Source: Gemmatimonadota bacterium
Lineage (GTDB): Bacteria; Gemmatimonadota; Gemmatimonadetes; Gemmatimonadales; Gemmatimonadaceae
NCBI GenBank assembly: GCA_016712265.1
Contig: JADJRJ010000031.1
Coordinates: forward strand, 62,001 to 126,000
DNA: 64,000 nt
Direction of reading: 5' to 3'
Part shown: in pieces, positions 1 to 8,170 of the stretch
How positions within the stretch are numbered: the first letter of the stretch is position 1
Layout: each line of letters starts with the position of its first letter
Notes under the pieces: model-generated
Seen by the model: the letters and a program-made list of their open reading frames with translations, nothing else
What the model was told of the DNA's origin: nothing
Databases searched by the model: none
Position numbers and translations under genes: made by a program

Positions 1-654
1 CTGGTGACGCTCGAGGTGTTCGATGCCGGTGGACAGCGACTGCGGCCGTTGGGCGCGTTGGACAGTGCGACGGGACCTGGTGGCCTGCCGGGAGCCGAAG
101 CCAACGCGGCGTTCGAGTACCGTCGGTGGTTCCAGCCGGGTGGCAGCGTGGGCGACGACACCGCAGTGGTGCCGTACGCAGCGCTGACGCACCTCTTCTG
201 CTGGGACAATCGCCTGCCCGAGGCGGACATCACCCAGCTGGTGAAGAACGGGGTGGCGTCATCGCAGGAGTGCCAGTTCCTGGTCGGCAGTCCCGCGAGC
301 ACCTTCGGAATCGAGTATCGCGCGTATGTGCCAGATGAACGATTCCAGTACCTACACGGGATTTCGTGGGTGCGCGGGCTCAACGGGTCGTCGGCGAACG
401 GTGGCGCTGGGTCGCTGCCAACGCCGCTCAGTCCGGCCAACGTGGGCAAGCCGCCCGCGGCGGCCCAGAACAGCGGGACGAACACGTTCCAGCAGTTGCT
501 GACGCGCATCGATCCCATCACGGGCGCGGTGACGGTGATGAACCGGTGTTCGTTCGCGGTGACGCTCACCACGTACAGCAAGACGACCAATGGTGAGTCG
601 TTCGGGTATCCGCACGACAGCGAGACGGCGGCGTTCGCGTTGCAGATCGAGTAG
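1..654 (+). CDS. C-terminal part of an unknown protein (5' end outside window)
   Basis: The reading frame is open from the first base and ends at TAG 652-654, so this is most likely the tail of a longer gene; a GTG at position 4 is only the first possible start inside the window. The visible 217 or so residues are rich in Gly, Ala, Ser and Thr, with few Lys and two cysteines in the first half (in FCWDN and SQECQF). The composition fits a secreted or surface protein. I recognise no catalytic motif or family. It is followed by a roughly 200-bp spacer carrying a 74-bp repeat. Confidence concerns the coding call, not a function. Confidence 0.6.
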   Translation: MVTLEVFDAGGQRLRPLGALDSATGPGGLPGAEANAAFEYRRWFQPGGSVGDDTAVVPYAALTHLFCWDNRLPEADITQLVKNGVASSQECQFLVGSPASTFGIEYRAYVPDERFQYLHGISWVRGLNGSSANGGAGSLPTPLSPANVGKPPAAAQNSGTNTFQQLLTRIDPITGAVTVMNRCSFAVTLTTYSKTTNGESFGYPHDSETAAFALQIE

Positions 655-712
655 AACGTAGAAGCCAGGCAGCACGGTCGGGGCGGCGGCGCGCGAGCGT
701 CGTCGCCTCTCC

Positions 713-786
713 GCGTTTCGGGGTCTCGCGGCTGGTGGTGTCCGGGTGAATGTTCTGTGGGATCAGGTCACCCTTGCTTGCTCCCC
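713..786 (+). repeat. 74-bp upstream element, copy 1
   Basis: The first 35 bases (713-747) are identical to 3350-3384. The next 39 bases (748-786) match 3385-3423 at 27 positions, giving about 84 percent identity over 74 bp. Copy 2 ends directly at an ATG (3424). Copy 1 ends at a GTG (787) whose frame gives no convincing protein; the permease starts 70-90 bp further on. It could be a duplicated promoter/leader. I cannot assign -35 and -10 boxes. Confidence 0.75.
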
Positions 787-856
787 GTGAAGGTCGCGGC
801 GGGCAGCCGGGGCGCCAAGTGGCACGGAAGCACGTTCCTCCCGACCGAGTCTGACC

Positions 857-3292
857 ATGGGTCGCTTAGAAACAGACATGCAGGCGAACACTGCATCGCT
901 GACGGCGTCGACCTCCGCCTCTCTACGTGTGCACACGGCGTGGATGGTCCTGCGGACCACGGCACGCGATCGCTCCTACGTTGCGGCGTGCATCGCTACG
1001 GTTGCGTTGACGCTCGCTCTGAACAGCGCGATCATCGGCTTCGTACGAGGGAACATCCTCGGTCCGACTCCATTTCCGAACGTCGAGCGCACGTACGCCA
1101 TTGCGGCATCGGGCACACAGGGCCCCGATGACATCGCCGAGCCGACCTATGATTCCCTCACGTATGCGGTTCCTGCCCTCGCGCGGACTGCGGCCTATCA
1201 GTGGGCGACCTTTGCCGTGGAGGGTGGCGGCAGCAGGCAGGAAGTCTCAGGTGCATACGTAACTCCGCGCCTGTTCCTGGAGCTGGGGGTCGCGCCGCTC
1301 ATTGGCAGGTTGCCTGCGGCCACCGAGCCGCTCGAGGCCTTGATATCGCACAGCCTCTGGATGCGTCAATTCTCCAGCAGCCTACAGGTCCTCGGCAGCA
1401 CCATTCTCATCAACAACGTGGCGCTCGCCGTCGTTGGCATCATGCCCGAGGGCTTCCATTTTCCTGCGCGCCAGGAGCTTTGGCTCTCGCTCGACGCCCG
1501 TCAGATCACGGGCGCAGAACCCGGACGCCGACTGTTTGCGCTGGGCTTTCCCGACCAAAAAACGTCGCTCGCGCTGGTCAACCAGCAGCTCCGCGCGATG
1601 GCTGGTCCGCGAACAGGTGAGGTGGGATACCAGGGTGTCCTGCAAGCGACGCCGTTTCGCGAGAGTCTGGTCACTTCGGACGCGCGGAATCTGGCGTACC
1701 TGCTCCTCGTGGCCGGGGCGATCCTCGCTGCGCTTGCCGCAATGAATCTTGCGGCGCTCACTGCAGCCCGCGAGATCACACGGCTGCGTGAACGCGCGGT
1801 GCAACGAGCTCTGGGCGCGTCGGATCAACGAATTCTTGGGGAGATTGTGGTTGCCGTTGCGGGGCCGGTGCTGCCCGGTGTGCTCCTCGGAGTCCTGCTC
1901 GGCACGCAGTTGCTGAACGTCGTGCGTGCGCGCGTGGCCGGTCAGTTCCCGTACTGGGCAACCTTCGAGTTCGGGATGGTGGGCCTTGTCTGGTGTGGAC
2001 TCCTCAGTGGCCTGCTCGTGCTTGTGGCAGTGGGAGCAGCATCGTCTCAGCTTCGGCGGACCGATCCTTCCGCCGGACTGCGAGAAGGTACGAGAGGGTC
2101 GTACGACAGCCCCGGTGCTGCGAAGCGCCGAAGAGCAATCGTCTTTAGCCAGATCGCCTGCGCGGTAGCGATGCTGATTACTTCTGCGCGGCTGGTTCTC
2201 AGCATGCAGGAGTATCTCCAGCGATCACCTGGCTTCACCAGCTCCGGCCTCCTGACCTTTCGCCTGGTCAAGGTGCCGATGGAGGCTGGCGCCCCGAATG
2301 ACGCTCTTGAGGATGTGTTGCAGGCTGTCGAACGAGTGCGCAGCATGCCGGGAGTCGCCTCTGCATCCCTGGCAAGTAGTGCTCCGTCAGCCGGTAATGC
2401 GGGCATCGCGCAGGTCCAGCTCGGCCCCGGCGCTCAAGACTCGGCGGCCCTCTCTGCCATCGTTACCGGTATTGGGACGGGGTTCCTTGAGACACTTGGG
2501 CTGCGGATGGAGGTGGGTCGCAGTCTCCGCCTCGACGACGGCAGCGAGAACGGCCGATCCGATGTGATCGTGAATGAGAGGTTTGTGGCTCGCCTGCTCA
2601 ATGGAAGTGACCCGCTCGGTAGAGCGTTTACGCTCACCCTCGGCACCACGAGCATCCAGGCAAACATCGTTGGAGTCGTGCCAGACATTTCTGACCTTCT
2701 GGTGTCGGAACCGATTGAACCGGCGGTCTATGTTCCTGTTGGAGTCCTTGGGACGTCCAGCTTGTACGTCCTCGCTCGAGCTGCCGAGGGAGACGGCGCG
2801 ATGCTTCTCCCTCGCGTCGGATCCCTACTGCGCTCGGAGTTGCCGCGTACAACGCTGGGCCGGCAAGCGTCGTTGAATGAGCTCCGACGCGATCTATATG
2901 CGCAGGAGTACCTGCTTACTTCCCTCGCGGTATTGCTTGCGACCGTGGCAGGCGCCCTCGCGCTCATCGGCATCGTGTCCCTTGTCCGCCTCGAGGTGGC
3001 GAGAGCGCAGCACGACGCGGCGGTGAAGCTCGCGCTCGGAGCCAACCCGCATCGCGTGGGCGCGAGATTGCTTCTGGAGATCACTTCTCTCGGCATCGGA
3101 GCGGTGAGTGGCGGGGCGCTGTTGGCATACTGGGCGGCGGGCGGTCTCAGCTTTCTCATGTACGGCATGGTAGCGCACGGGGCAGCCCCATACATCTCGA
3201 CGTGTATCGGGGTTGCTTGCCTGGTCATCGGGACCGGAACACGGGGCTGGCTGCAGCTAGCTCGACTGGACCCAGCCACGGCACTCAAGTGA
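857..3292 (+). CDS. ADOP/MacB-type ABC transporter permease (orphan)
   Basis: An 811-residue inner-membrane permease with the duplicated layout of the acidobacterial duplicated orphan permease (ADOP) family: a TM helix near residues 45-65, a MacB-like periplasmic domain (about 75-260), three TM helices with an FtsX core (about 275-400), a fourth single TM segment (about 430-450), a second periplasmic domain (about 460-670), and three C-terminal TM helices (about 690-800). The ALGAS and ALGAN segments after the helices match FtsX-type loops (known family feature). No ABC ATPase gene lies beside it, typical of ADOP proteins, so the substrate and partner are unknown. ATG 878 is an alternative start; it has a TAGAAA hexamer just upstream. 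The duplicated 74-bp element lies 70 bp upstream. Confidence 0.85.
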   Translation: MGRLETDMQANTASLTASTSASLRVHTAWMVLRTTARDRSYVAACIATVALTLALNSAIIGFVRGNILGPTPFPNVERTYAIAASGTQGPDDIAEPTYDSLTYAVPALARTAAYQWATFAVEGGGSRQEVSGAYVTPRLFLELGVAPLIGRLPAATEPLEALISHSLWMRQFSSSLQVLGSTILINNVALAVVGIMPEGFHFPARQELWLSLDARQITGAEPGRRLFALGFPDQKTSLALVNQQLRAMAGPRTGEVGYQGVLQATPFRESLVTSDARNLAYLLLVAGAILAALAAMNLAALTAAREITRLRERAVQRALGASDQRILGEIVVAVAGPVLPGVLLGVLLGTQLLNVVRARVAGQFPYWATFEFGMVGLVWCGLLSGLLVLVAVGAASSQLRRTDPSAGLREGTRGSYDSPGAAKRRRAIVFSQIACAVAMLITSARLVLSMQEYLQRSPGFTSSGLLTFRLVKVPMEAGAPNDALEDVLQAVERVRSMPGVASASLASSAPSAGNAGIAQVQLGPGAQDSAALSAIVTGIGTGFLETLGLRMEVGRSLRLDDGSENGRSDVIVNERFVARLLNGSDPLGRAFTLTLGTTSIQANIVGVVPDISDLLVSEPIEPAVYVPVGVLGTSSLYVLARAAEGDGAMLLPRVGSLLRSELPRTTLGRQASLNELRRDLYAQEYLLTSLAVLLATVAGALALIGIVSLVRLEVARAQHDAAVKLALGANPHRVGARLLLEITSLGIGAVSGGALLAYWAAGGLSFLMYGMVAHGAAPYISTCIGVACLVIGTGTRGWLQLARLDPATALK

Positions 3293-3349
3293 CCTGCGGG
3301 CGTCGCAGCGGCGCGTGAGCATGGTCGCGTAAGCGGCGTGCGAATGACG

Positions 3350-3423
3350 GCGTTTCGGGGTCTCGCGGCTGGTGGTGTCCGGGTCCATGTTCCGTGCCAT
3401 CCGGTCCCCCTCGACTTCGCCCC
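3350..3423 (+). repeat. 74-bp upstream element, copy 2, abutting the amidase start
   Basis: Second copy of the element at 713-786; 35 bases are perfect and the remaining 39 are 27/39 identical. It runs exactly up to the ATG of the Tat-exported amidase, so it probably supplies that gene's promoter or leader. Function is inferred from position only. Confidence 0.75.
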
Positions 3424-5235
3424 ATGAACACGCGTCGCCAGTTCCTCATCAAGGCCCCGCTGGGCCTGGCCACCGTTGCCGCCGCCTGTCGCGGTGAACC
3501 ACAGGCGGGCGCCCCGGCCGCGGGTACGCCGGCGACACCGGGTGCACCGGTCGCCTTCGGGACCGGGCCGGATTCGGGTCCCCCTGTCGACGCCGGGACC
3601 TTTGCCGCGGCCGACAAGCTGTTGCAGCTGAACACGACGGACGCCGAGCGTGGGCAGATGGCGCAGGCATGGCGTCGCACGTTTGGCGCAACGATGGAGC
3701 GTCGCGCGGGGCCGCGTGTGGTCGCGCTCGGCAACGAGCTGGCGCCGGCGACCGTCTGGAATCCTGCGGCGGCGGTGGGTTTCGTGCCGCCGACCCGTGA
3801 TCGATTCGTCCGCTCGTCGGGTGATCCCGGGCCGCTTCCGGCGAGCGACGCCGAGATCGCGTTCAGTCCCGTGACGTCACTGTCGCGGTGGATCGAGCGG
3901 AAGCAGCTGACGTCGGAGCGCCTCACGGGGATCTACCTCGCGCGGATCGCGAAGTATGACCCGCAGCTCCGCTGTGTGATCACCGTGACGACGGAACGGG
4001 CGATGCAGCAGGCGCGCGCGGCTGACGCGGAGATCGCGCGCGGACGGTACCGTGGCCCGTTGCACGGGATCCCGTTCGGGGTGAAGGACCTCCTGGATAC
4101 GGCGGGGATCGCGACGACCTGGGGGGCGGAGCCGTTCCGCGATCGCGTGCCGACGGCGGACTCCGTGGTCGTGCGGCGCTTGCAGGATGCGGGGGCGGTG
4201 CTCGTGGCCAAGTTGTCGTTAGGCGCTCTGGCGCTCAACGACATCTGGTTTGGCGGCCAGACGATGAACCCGTGGTTGCTCGAGGAAGGCGCGTCGGGTT
4301 CGAGTGCGGGTCCCGGATCGGCGACGGCGTCGGCGCTTGTCGCCTTCTCGATCGGGAGCGAGACGGGGGGGAGCATTGTGGCGCCGAGCATGCGGTGCGG
4401 CGTCACCGGGTTGCGCCCCACCTTCGGGCGGGTGCCGCGCACCGGGGCGATGGCCCTTTGTTGGTCGCTCGACAAGCTCGGGCCGATGACCCGCACGGTC
4501 GAGGACGCGATGCTGGTCCTGCAGGCCATCACTGGACCAGATGGTGATGACGTCGCCAGTGTGGCGTCGCACCTCGACTACGACGCCGCTGCGCCCGTGC
4601 GCGGGCTCAAGGTGGGGTATTTCCCGACGTGGATGGAGGCCGCGACCCCGGTGGATCGTGCGGCGCTTGACTTGCTCACGCAGCAGGGGATGCAGGGGGT
4701 GGAGCTGACGTGGCCCGACCTGCCACAGGCCTCACTCATGCCGGTGTTGTTCGCCGAGGCGGCGGCCGCGTTCGAGGAGATGACGCTGTCGGGGCGTGAC
4801 GACCAGCTGAAGGTGCAGGTTCCGGATGCCTGGCCCAACCTGTTCCGGATGACGCGGTACCTGTCGGCGGTGGACCTGGTGCAGGGGGATCGGCTGCGTC
4901 GTCGCTTTGCGGTGGAAGTGGCAAAGCTGTTCGAGCAGGTGGATGTGTTGCTCGTCCCTTCACTGCGCGACGAGGCCCTCACGGTCACGAACTTCACGGG
5001 CCAGCCGTCGCTGACCGTGCGCACGGGCTTCGTGGAGGTCCGCGAGGCGCGCAGTGACTGGGCGCCTGACCCGGCGAATCCGCTTCCGACCTTTGATCCT
5101 CCGCGGCGGGTGCCGCACGGGGTGACGGTGATCGGTCGTCTGTTCGACGAGGGGACGGTCGCCCGCGTCGGGTTGGCGCTGGAGCGCGCGGCGGGAGTGG
5201 CGAAGGAGCGGCCGTCCGGATTCGACGCGGTGTGA
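3424..5235 (+). CDS. Tat-exported amidase-signature family hydrolase
   Basis: A 603-residue amidase-signature (GatA/FAAH superfamily) enzyme that would hydrolyse amide bonds. The Ser-cisSer-Lys triad is readable: Lys221 in GVKDLLD, Ser293 in GASGSSAGPG, and the nucleophile Ser317 in GSETGGSI. I chose ATG 3424 over the upstream ATG 3394 because it begins MNTRRQFLIK, a twin-arginine signal, followed by a hydrophobic stretch and TVAAAC, a possible lipobox; the mature enzyme is then periplasmic or lipid-anchored. An Ala/Pro/Gly linker follows the signal, and the N-terminal extension of roughly 130 residues before the amidase core is long. The gene stands alone and converges on the next gene with a 13-bp gap. 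The substrate is not predictable. It is not GatA: it is exported and has no gatB/gatC neighbours. Confidence 0.9.
   Translation: MNTRRQFLIKAPLGLATVAAACRGEPQAGAPAAGTPATPGAPVAFGTGPDSGPPVDAGTFAAADKLLQLNTTDAERGQMAQAWRRTFGATMERRAGPRVVALGNELAPATVWNPAAAVGFVPPTRDRFVRSSGDPGPLPASDAEIAFSPVTSLSRWIERKQLTSERLTGIYLARIAKYDPQLRCVITVTTERAMQQARAADAEIARGRYRGPLHGIPFGVKDLLDTAGIATTWGAEPFRDRVPTADSVVVRRLQDAGAVLVAKLSLGALALNDIWFGGQTMNPWLLEEGASGSSAGPGSATASALVAFSIGSETGGSIVAPSMRCGVTGLRPTFGRVPRTGAMALCWSLDKLGPMTRTVEDAMLVLQAITGPDGDDVASVASHLDYDAAAPVRGLKVGYFPTWMEAATPVDRAALDLLTQQGMQGVELTWPDLPQASLMPVLFAEAAAAFEEMTLSGRDDQLKVQVPDAWPNLFRMTRYLSAVDLVQGDRLRRRFAVEVAKLFEQVDVLLVPSLRDEALTVTNFTGQPSLTVRTGFVEVREARSDWAPDPANPLPTFDPPRRVPHGVTVIGRLFDEGTVARVGLALERAAGVAKERPSGFDAV
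4217..4224 (+). repeat. CGTTAGGC octamer (representative copy)
   Basis: One of thirteen exact copies, on either strand, in this window; here it encodes xCG-TTA-GGC (Ser-Leu-Gly) inside the amidase. Other starts: 7151, 8261, 15987, 18566, 19567, 32122, 36825, 39272, 40230, 41563, 47009 and 57875. Four further sites match seven of the eight bases (29386, 48977, 54335, 59300). See findings. Confidence 0.7.
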
Positions 5236-5248
5236 TCGCAGGAGACGA

Positions 5249-6340
5249 CTATCGAGCCGGGGTTGCGCTCGGCAGGGTGACCCACGGGCACCGCGCGGTG
5301 CCCACGTGATATCGGGTGATGAAGGTCGCGGCATCGCCCGATGCTGTTTCGCCCCCTTGGAGTACCACCAGCGTATCGCCGGAGAAGGCCACGGCTGGCA
5401 GGGGATCTGGTAAGGCTGGGATTCGCATGTCAACGCACGCACGGCGCCGGGCGAGGTCGAGCACGGTAAGCCGCAAGGTCCCGACGAAGTTCGTGCCTTT
5501 CTCCAGCTGTCCGTCCACCGTCACAAAGCCGAGGATGCCCGGCGCGAGGCGCTGCAGAGCGACGCCAATGGACCGGTCGTACGCGATGGGCCCTGCCTTC
5601 TCCGGGTTGCGCAGCATCTCCTGAAAGAGTTCCGGGCGCACCCCGCGCCGCTCCCGCAATGGGATGGTGGTCACGTCAGCGGACCGAAGGCCTCGCTTCC
5701 AGTGATACAGGGCATTCTCGACCTCGAACACGGCATAGGTGTCGTCGCCGTCGTCCGCGGACATCACGATCCCGAACCCACCCACGAGCGGTGGAGCCGC
5801 GCGAAAGGCCGGTGGGATAGCCCCCGCACTGCTGCGCCGCGTGCCATCGGGCGCAAGGAGCTGGAGCGGAGGTTCGGAGGCGTCGGCGGAGAGGACCCCG
5901 ACGGTGAGTACGCCTCGATCGTATCGCAGCTGCGGGAACCATCCTTTGAGCGGGAAGGTGGCTCGCACGTCGAGGGTGCGAAGGTCCCAGGTCACCACAC
6001 GCTGGTTCCCCGCATCCCACACACTCAGCAGCGAGTCGCCAGCGATGGCCACGGACGCCGGGCGACGCAACTCACCAGGCCCTGCGCCATTGCGACCGAT
6101 CCGTCGCACCAAGCGCCCATTCGCTTGCAGCTCAATGAGCCGCGGATCGCGCGAGTCGGCGACGAAGTAGTGGCCCCGCGGGCCAACGACCAGGCGTGTC
6201 GGCCGGCTGAGCAGGAAGGTGTCCGACTCCGCAACCCGCACGGAGTCGATGAGCCGCAGCAGAGAAGGGCCGGGCTGCCCGGCGAGCGGGCGACCGAGGG
6301 CGATGAGGCTGATGACGCAGGCGAGAAGGCGTCGCGACAT
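5249..6340 (-). CDS. Exported six-bladed beta-propeller protein
   Basis: A 363-residue protein with an N-terminal signal peptide (MSRRLLACVISLIAL to about residue 21) and repeated propeller-like segments of the 6-bladed NHL/TolB-like kind: PTRLVVGPRGHYFVADSRDPRLIEL, GRNGAGPGELRRPASVAIAGD and similar blades (listed separately; each under the family's blade length). I place the start at ATG 6340 because a promoter (TTGCGA, 17 nt, TATCGT) lies at 6365-6393, which excludes the upstream ATG 6376. Such exported propellers usually bind ligands or proteins; no catalytic residues are evident. It is transcribed towards the amidase and follows the amidohydrolase gene on the same strand, but with its own promoter. 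Confidence 0.75.
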   Translation of the reverse strand: MSRRLLACVISLIALGRPLAGQPGPSLLRLIDSVRVAESDTFLLSRPTRLVVGPRGHYFVADSRDPRLIELQANGRLVRRIGRNGAGPGELRRPASVAIAGDSLLSVWDAGNQRVVTWDLRTLDVRATFPLKGWFPQLRYDRGVLTVGVLSADASEPPLQLLAPDGTRRSSAGAIPPAFRAAPPLVGGFGIVMSADDGDDTYAVFEVENALYHWKRGLRSADVTTIPLRERRGVRPELFQEMLRNPEKAGPIAYDRSIGVALQRLAPGILGFVTVDGQLEKGTNFVGTLRLTVLDLARRRACVDMRIPALPDPLPAVAFSGDTLVVLQGGETASGDAATFITRYHVGTARCPWVTLPSATPAR

Positions 6341-6364
6341 GAGGCAGGCGAGCAGTTGACCACC

Positions 6365-6393
6365 ACGATACGCCACGCCGCCGGAGATCGCAA
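6365..6393 (-). promoter_or_regulatory. Sigma70-like promoter for the beta-propeller gene
   Basis: On the minus strand, TTGCGA (6393-6388) and TATCGT (6370-6365) are separated by 17 nt. The start codon at 6340 lies 24 nt downstream of the -10 box. Prediction by eye. Confidence 0.45.
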
Positions 6394-6442
6394 TCCAACT
6401 GCGGATTACGTTTGGGTGAGTGGCTACCCCGTTGTTGCCCTG

Positions 6443-8170
6443 CTATTGGCGAACGCCGTCGACGACCAGCGCGCGGACGGTGATGCGCTCGATGCTGTCG
6501 CGCGCCACGCGAAGCGGATGGCCGCTCCAGACGACAAACGTCGCTGCGTCCCCCGACTTAAGCTGCGGAAGCTGACTCTCCCCGGACGGCGCGAACCAGC
6601 GTGTCGCGAGCTCCAGGGCACGGGCGCGCGCTTCCACGTCGGGGAGGCCGTCCCCAACCGCGTAGCGGCGCTCCATGGACGCCAGGAAGCCGGCGAGGGC
6701 ACTCCCGGGTCGCGTGAAGTAGTCCGAGCCATCGGCGAGCACCGCTCCCATCTCGCGCAACCGTCGCCACGGATAAACCCGCGGCTCGTTCACCGCACCG
6801 ACACGCGCGGCCCCAAAGGTTGGCACGTCGGTTGGCATGGCGTTGAAGTTCCCCTGGATCGAGAGCACGACTCCCAACCGTACTGCGCGCTCCATGTCGC
6901 GTGCGCTGGCGTACGAGAAGTGCTCGATGCGCAGGCGACCGGGGGTGGTGCCCGGTCGTTGGGCCAGGAGCTGCTCGTAGGCGTCGAGCGTGCGCCGAAC
7001 GGCATCATCGCCGATCGCATGCGTGGCCACGCCGAGCCCGGCGTCGAGGGCACGGGCGGCGGTGCTTCGGATCTCTTCCACCGTCATGCGGGGCACACCA
7101 TGAGTCGCCGCATCGTCCGCATAGGGATGGGACAGCGCCGCGCCGCGACTGCCTAACGCGCCGTCCACAAATAACTTGATGTGCGTGACGCGTATTCGCG
7201 GCGACCAGGTCCAGCGCGCCGGATCCGGTGGCAGGGACAGGACCGAGTCGGCGAACGGACTCGGCGCGGGAAGCATCAGGTGGACCTGGAGCGGCAGGGG
7301 GGCGAGGGAGTCCGCCCGTCGCAGCAGGGTCAGGTATCTCTCGAAGGGTGCGTTCATGGCCACCACCCCCGGCAATGGCAGGACGCCGGCATCGTAGACG
7401 CGGGTCACGCCGCGCTCCGCCAAGGCCCGGGCCGCCAACTGCCATGCGCGTACCACGTCCGAGTCGGCGAGGACGGGGACGAGTGGCGTCAGGAGTTCGT
7501 TGGCACGTTCCAGCAACACGCCATCGGGGGTGCCATCGCGTGCGTGGCCGATCGTCCCGCCCATTGGGGGCGGGGTGGAGCGTTCGACACCGCCAGCCGC
7601 GAGGGCACGGCCGTTGGCCCAGCCGGCGTGCCCATCGGATCGGCCAAGGTAGACCGGGTGGTCGGGAGCAGCGGCGTCGAGGATGGTGCGATCCGGGAGA
7701 GGGCCCAACCCCCAGGCCGCCTGGTTCCACCCCGCGCCGATGATCCAGCCACCCTTTGGCGTTGCGGCCGCACGAGCCGCGACGGCCGCGCGCACGTCGT
7801 CGAGCGACCGGGAACGGGACAGGTCGAGGAACAGTCGTTCACGGTCCCGATCGTTGAGCAGCGTGAGCCCAACGTTGAAGAGATGAACGTGATGGTCGAC
7901 CAGCGGCGGGGTGATGGCGGCGCCCCGAAACGCGAGGACTTCTGCCCCCGCGGCGCGGGGGTCGTCTACCAGGGTGCTGTCGCCGGTCGCGACGATCCGA
8001 CCGTCGCGCACGAGGAGCGCCGTGGTCCCGGCGGGGGCGGCCACCACCTCCTCGGCCAGGTAGACCGTCCCGTCGTCGCGCGCGGGCTCAGACGTGCACG
8101 CGACGAGGCCGAGCCAGAGGGCCCAACCCGACTTACGACCCGTGAAGGCGCGACGTACGTTCGGCGGCAT
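6443..8170 (-). CDS. Amidohydrolase family 3 lipoprotein (YtcJ-like)
   Basis: A 575-residue metal-dependent amidohydrolase of the Amidohydro_3 type. The metal-binding VDHHVHLF motif follows a short N-terminal beta-domain. A THIKLFVDGALGSRGAAL segment (the family's carboxylated-lysine region), THAIGDDA, RIEHFSYA and GSDYF follow in the expected order. Start ATG 8170 gives a lipoprotein signal (lipobox LVAC in LWLGLVACTSE), placing it outside the cytoplasm. The long upstream extension of this frame lies over the opposite-strand peptidase and is rejected. Its ATG overlaps the ATG of the divergent M28 gene (shared CATG). Related enzymes act on N-acyl or cyclic amides; the substrate here is unknown. 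Confidence 0.88.
   Translation of the reverse strand: MPPNVRRAFTGRKSGWALWLGLVACTSEPARDDGTVYLAEEVVAAPAGTTALLVRDGRIVATGDSTLVDDPRAAGAEVLAFRGAAITPPLVDHHVHLFNVGLTLLNDRDRERLFLDLSRSRSLDDVRAAVAARAAATPKGGWIIGAGWNQAAWGLGPLPDRTILDAAAPDHPVYLGRSDGHAGWANGRALAAGGVERSTPPPMGGTIGHARDGTPDGVLLERANELLTPLVPVLADSDVVRAWQLAARALAERGVTRVYDAGVLPLPGVVAMNAPFERYLTLLRRADSLAPLPLQVHLMLPAPSPFADSVLSLPPDPARWTWSPRIRVTHIKLFVDGALGSRGAALSHPYADDAATHGVPRMTVEEIRSTAARALDAGLGVATHAIGDDAVRRTLDAYEQLLAQRPGTTPGRLRIEHFSYASARDMERAVRLGVVLSIQGNFNAMPTDVPTFGAARVGAVNEPRVYPWRRLREMGAVLADGSDYFTRPGSALAGFLASMERRYAVGDGLPDVEARARALELATRWFAPSGESQLPQLKSGDAATFVVWSGHPLRVARDSIERITVRALVVDGVRQ

Noticed and set aside
757..1131. Small gene starting at GTG 787 right after repeat copy 1
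   Set aside because: The translation has no family features and runs out of frame into the permease gene.
5702..7156. Plus-strand frame of 484 codons
   Set aside because: It is antisense to the beta-propeller and amidohydrolase genes, which have clear motifs.
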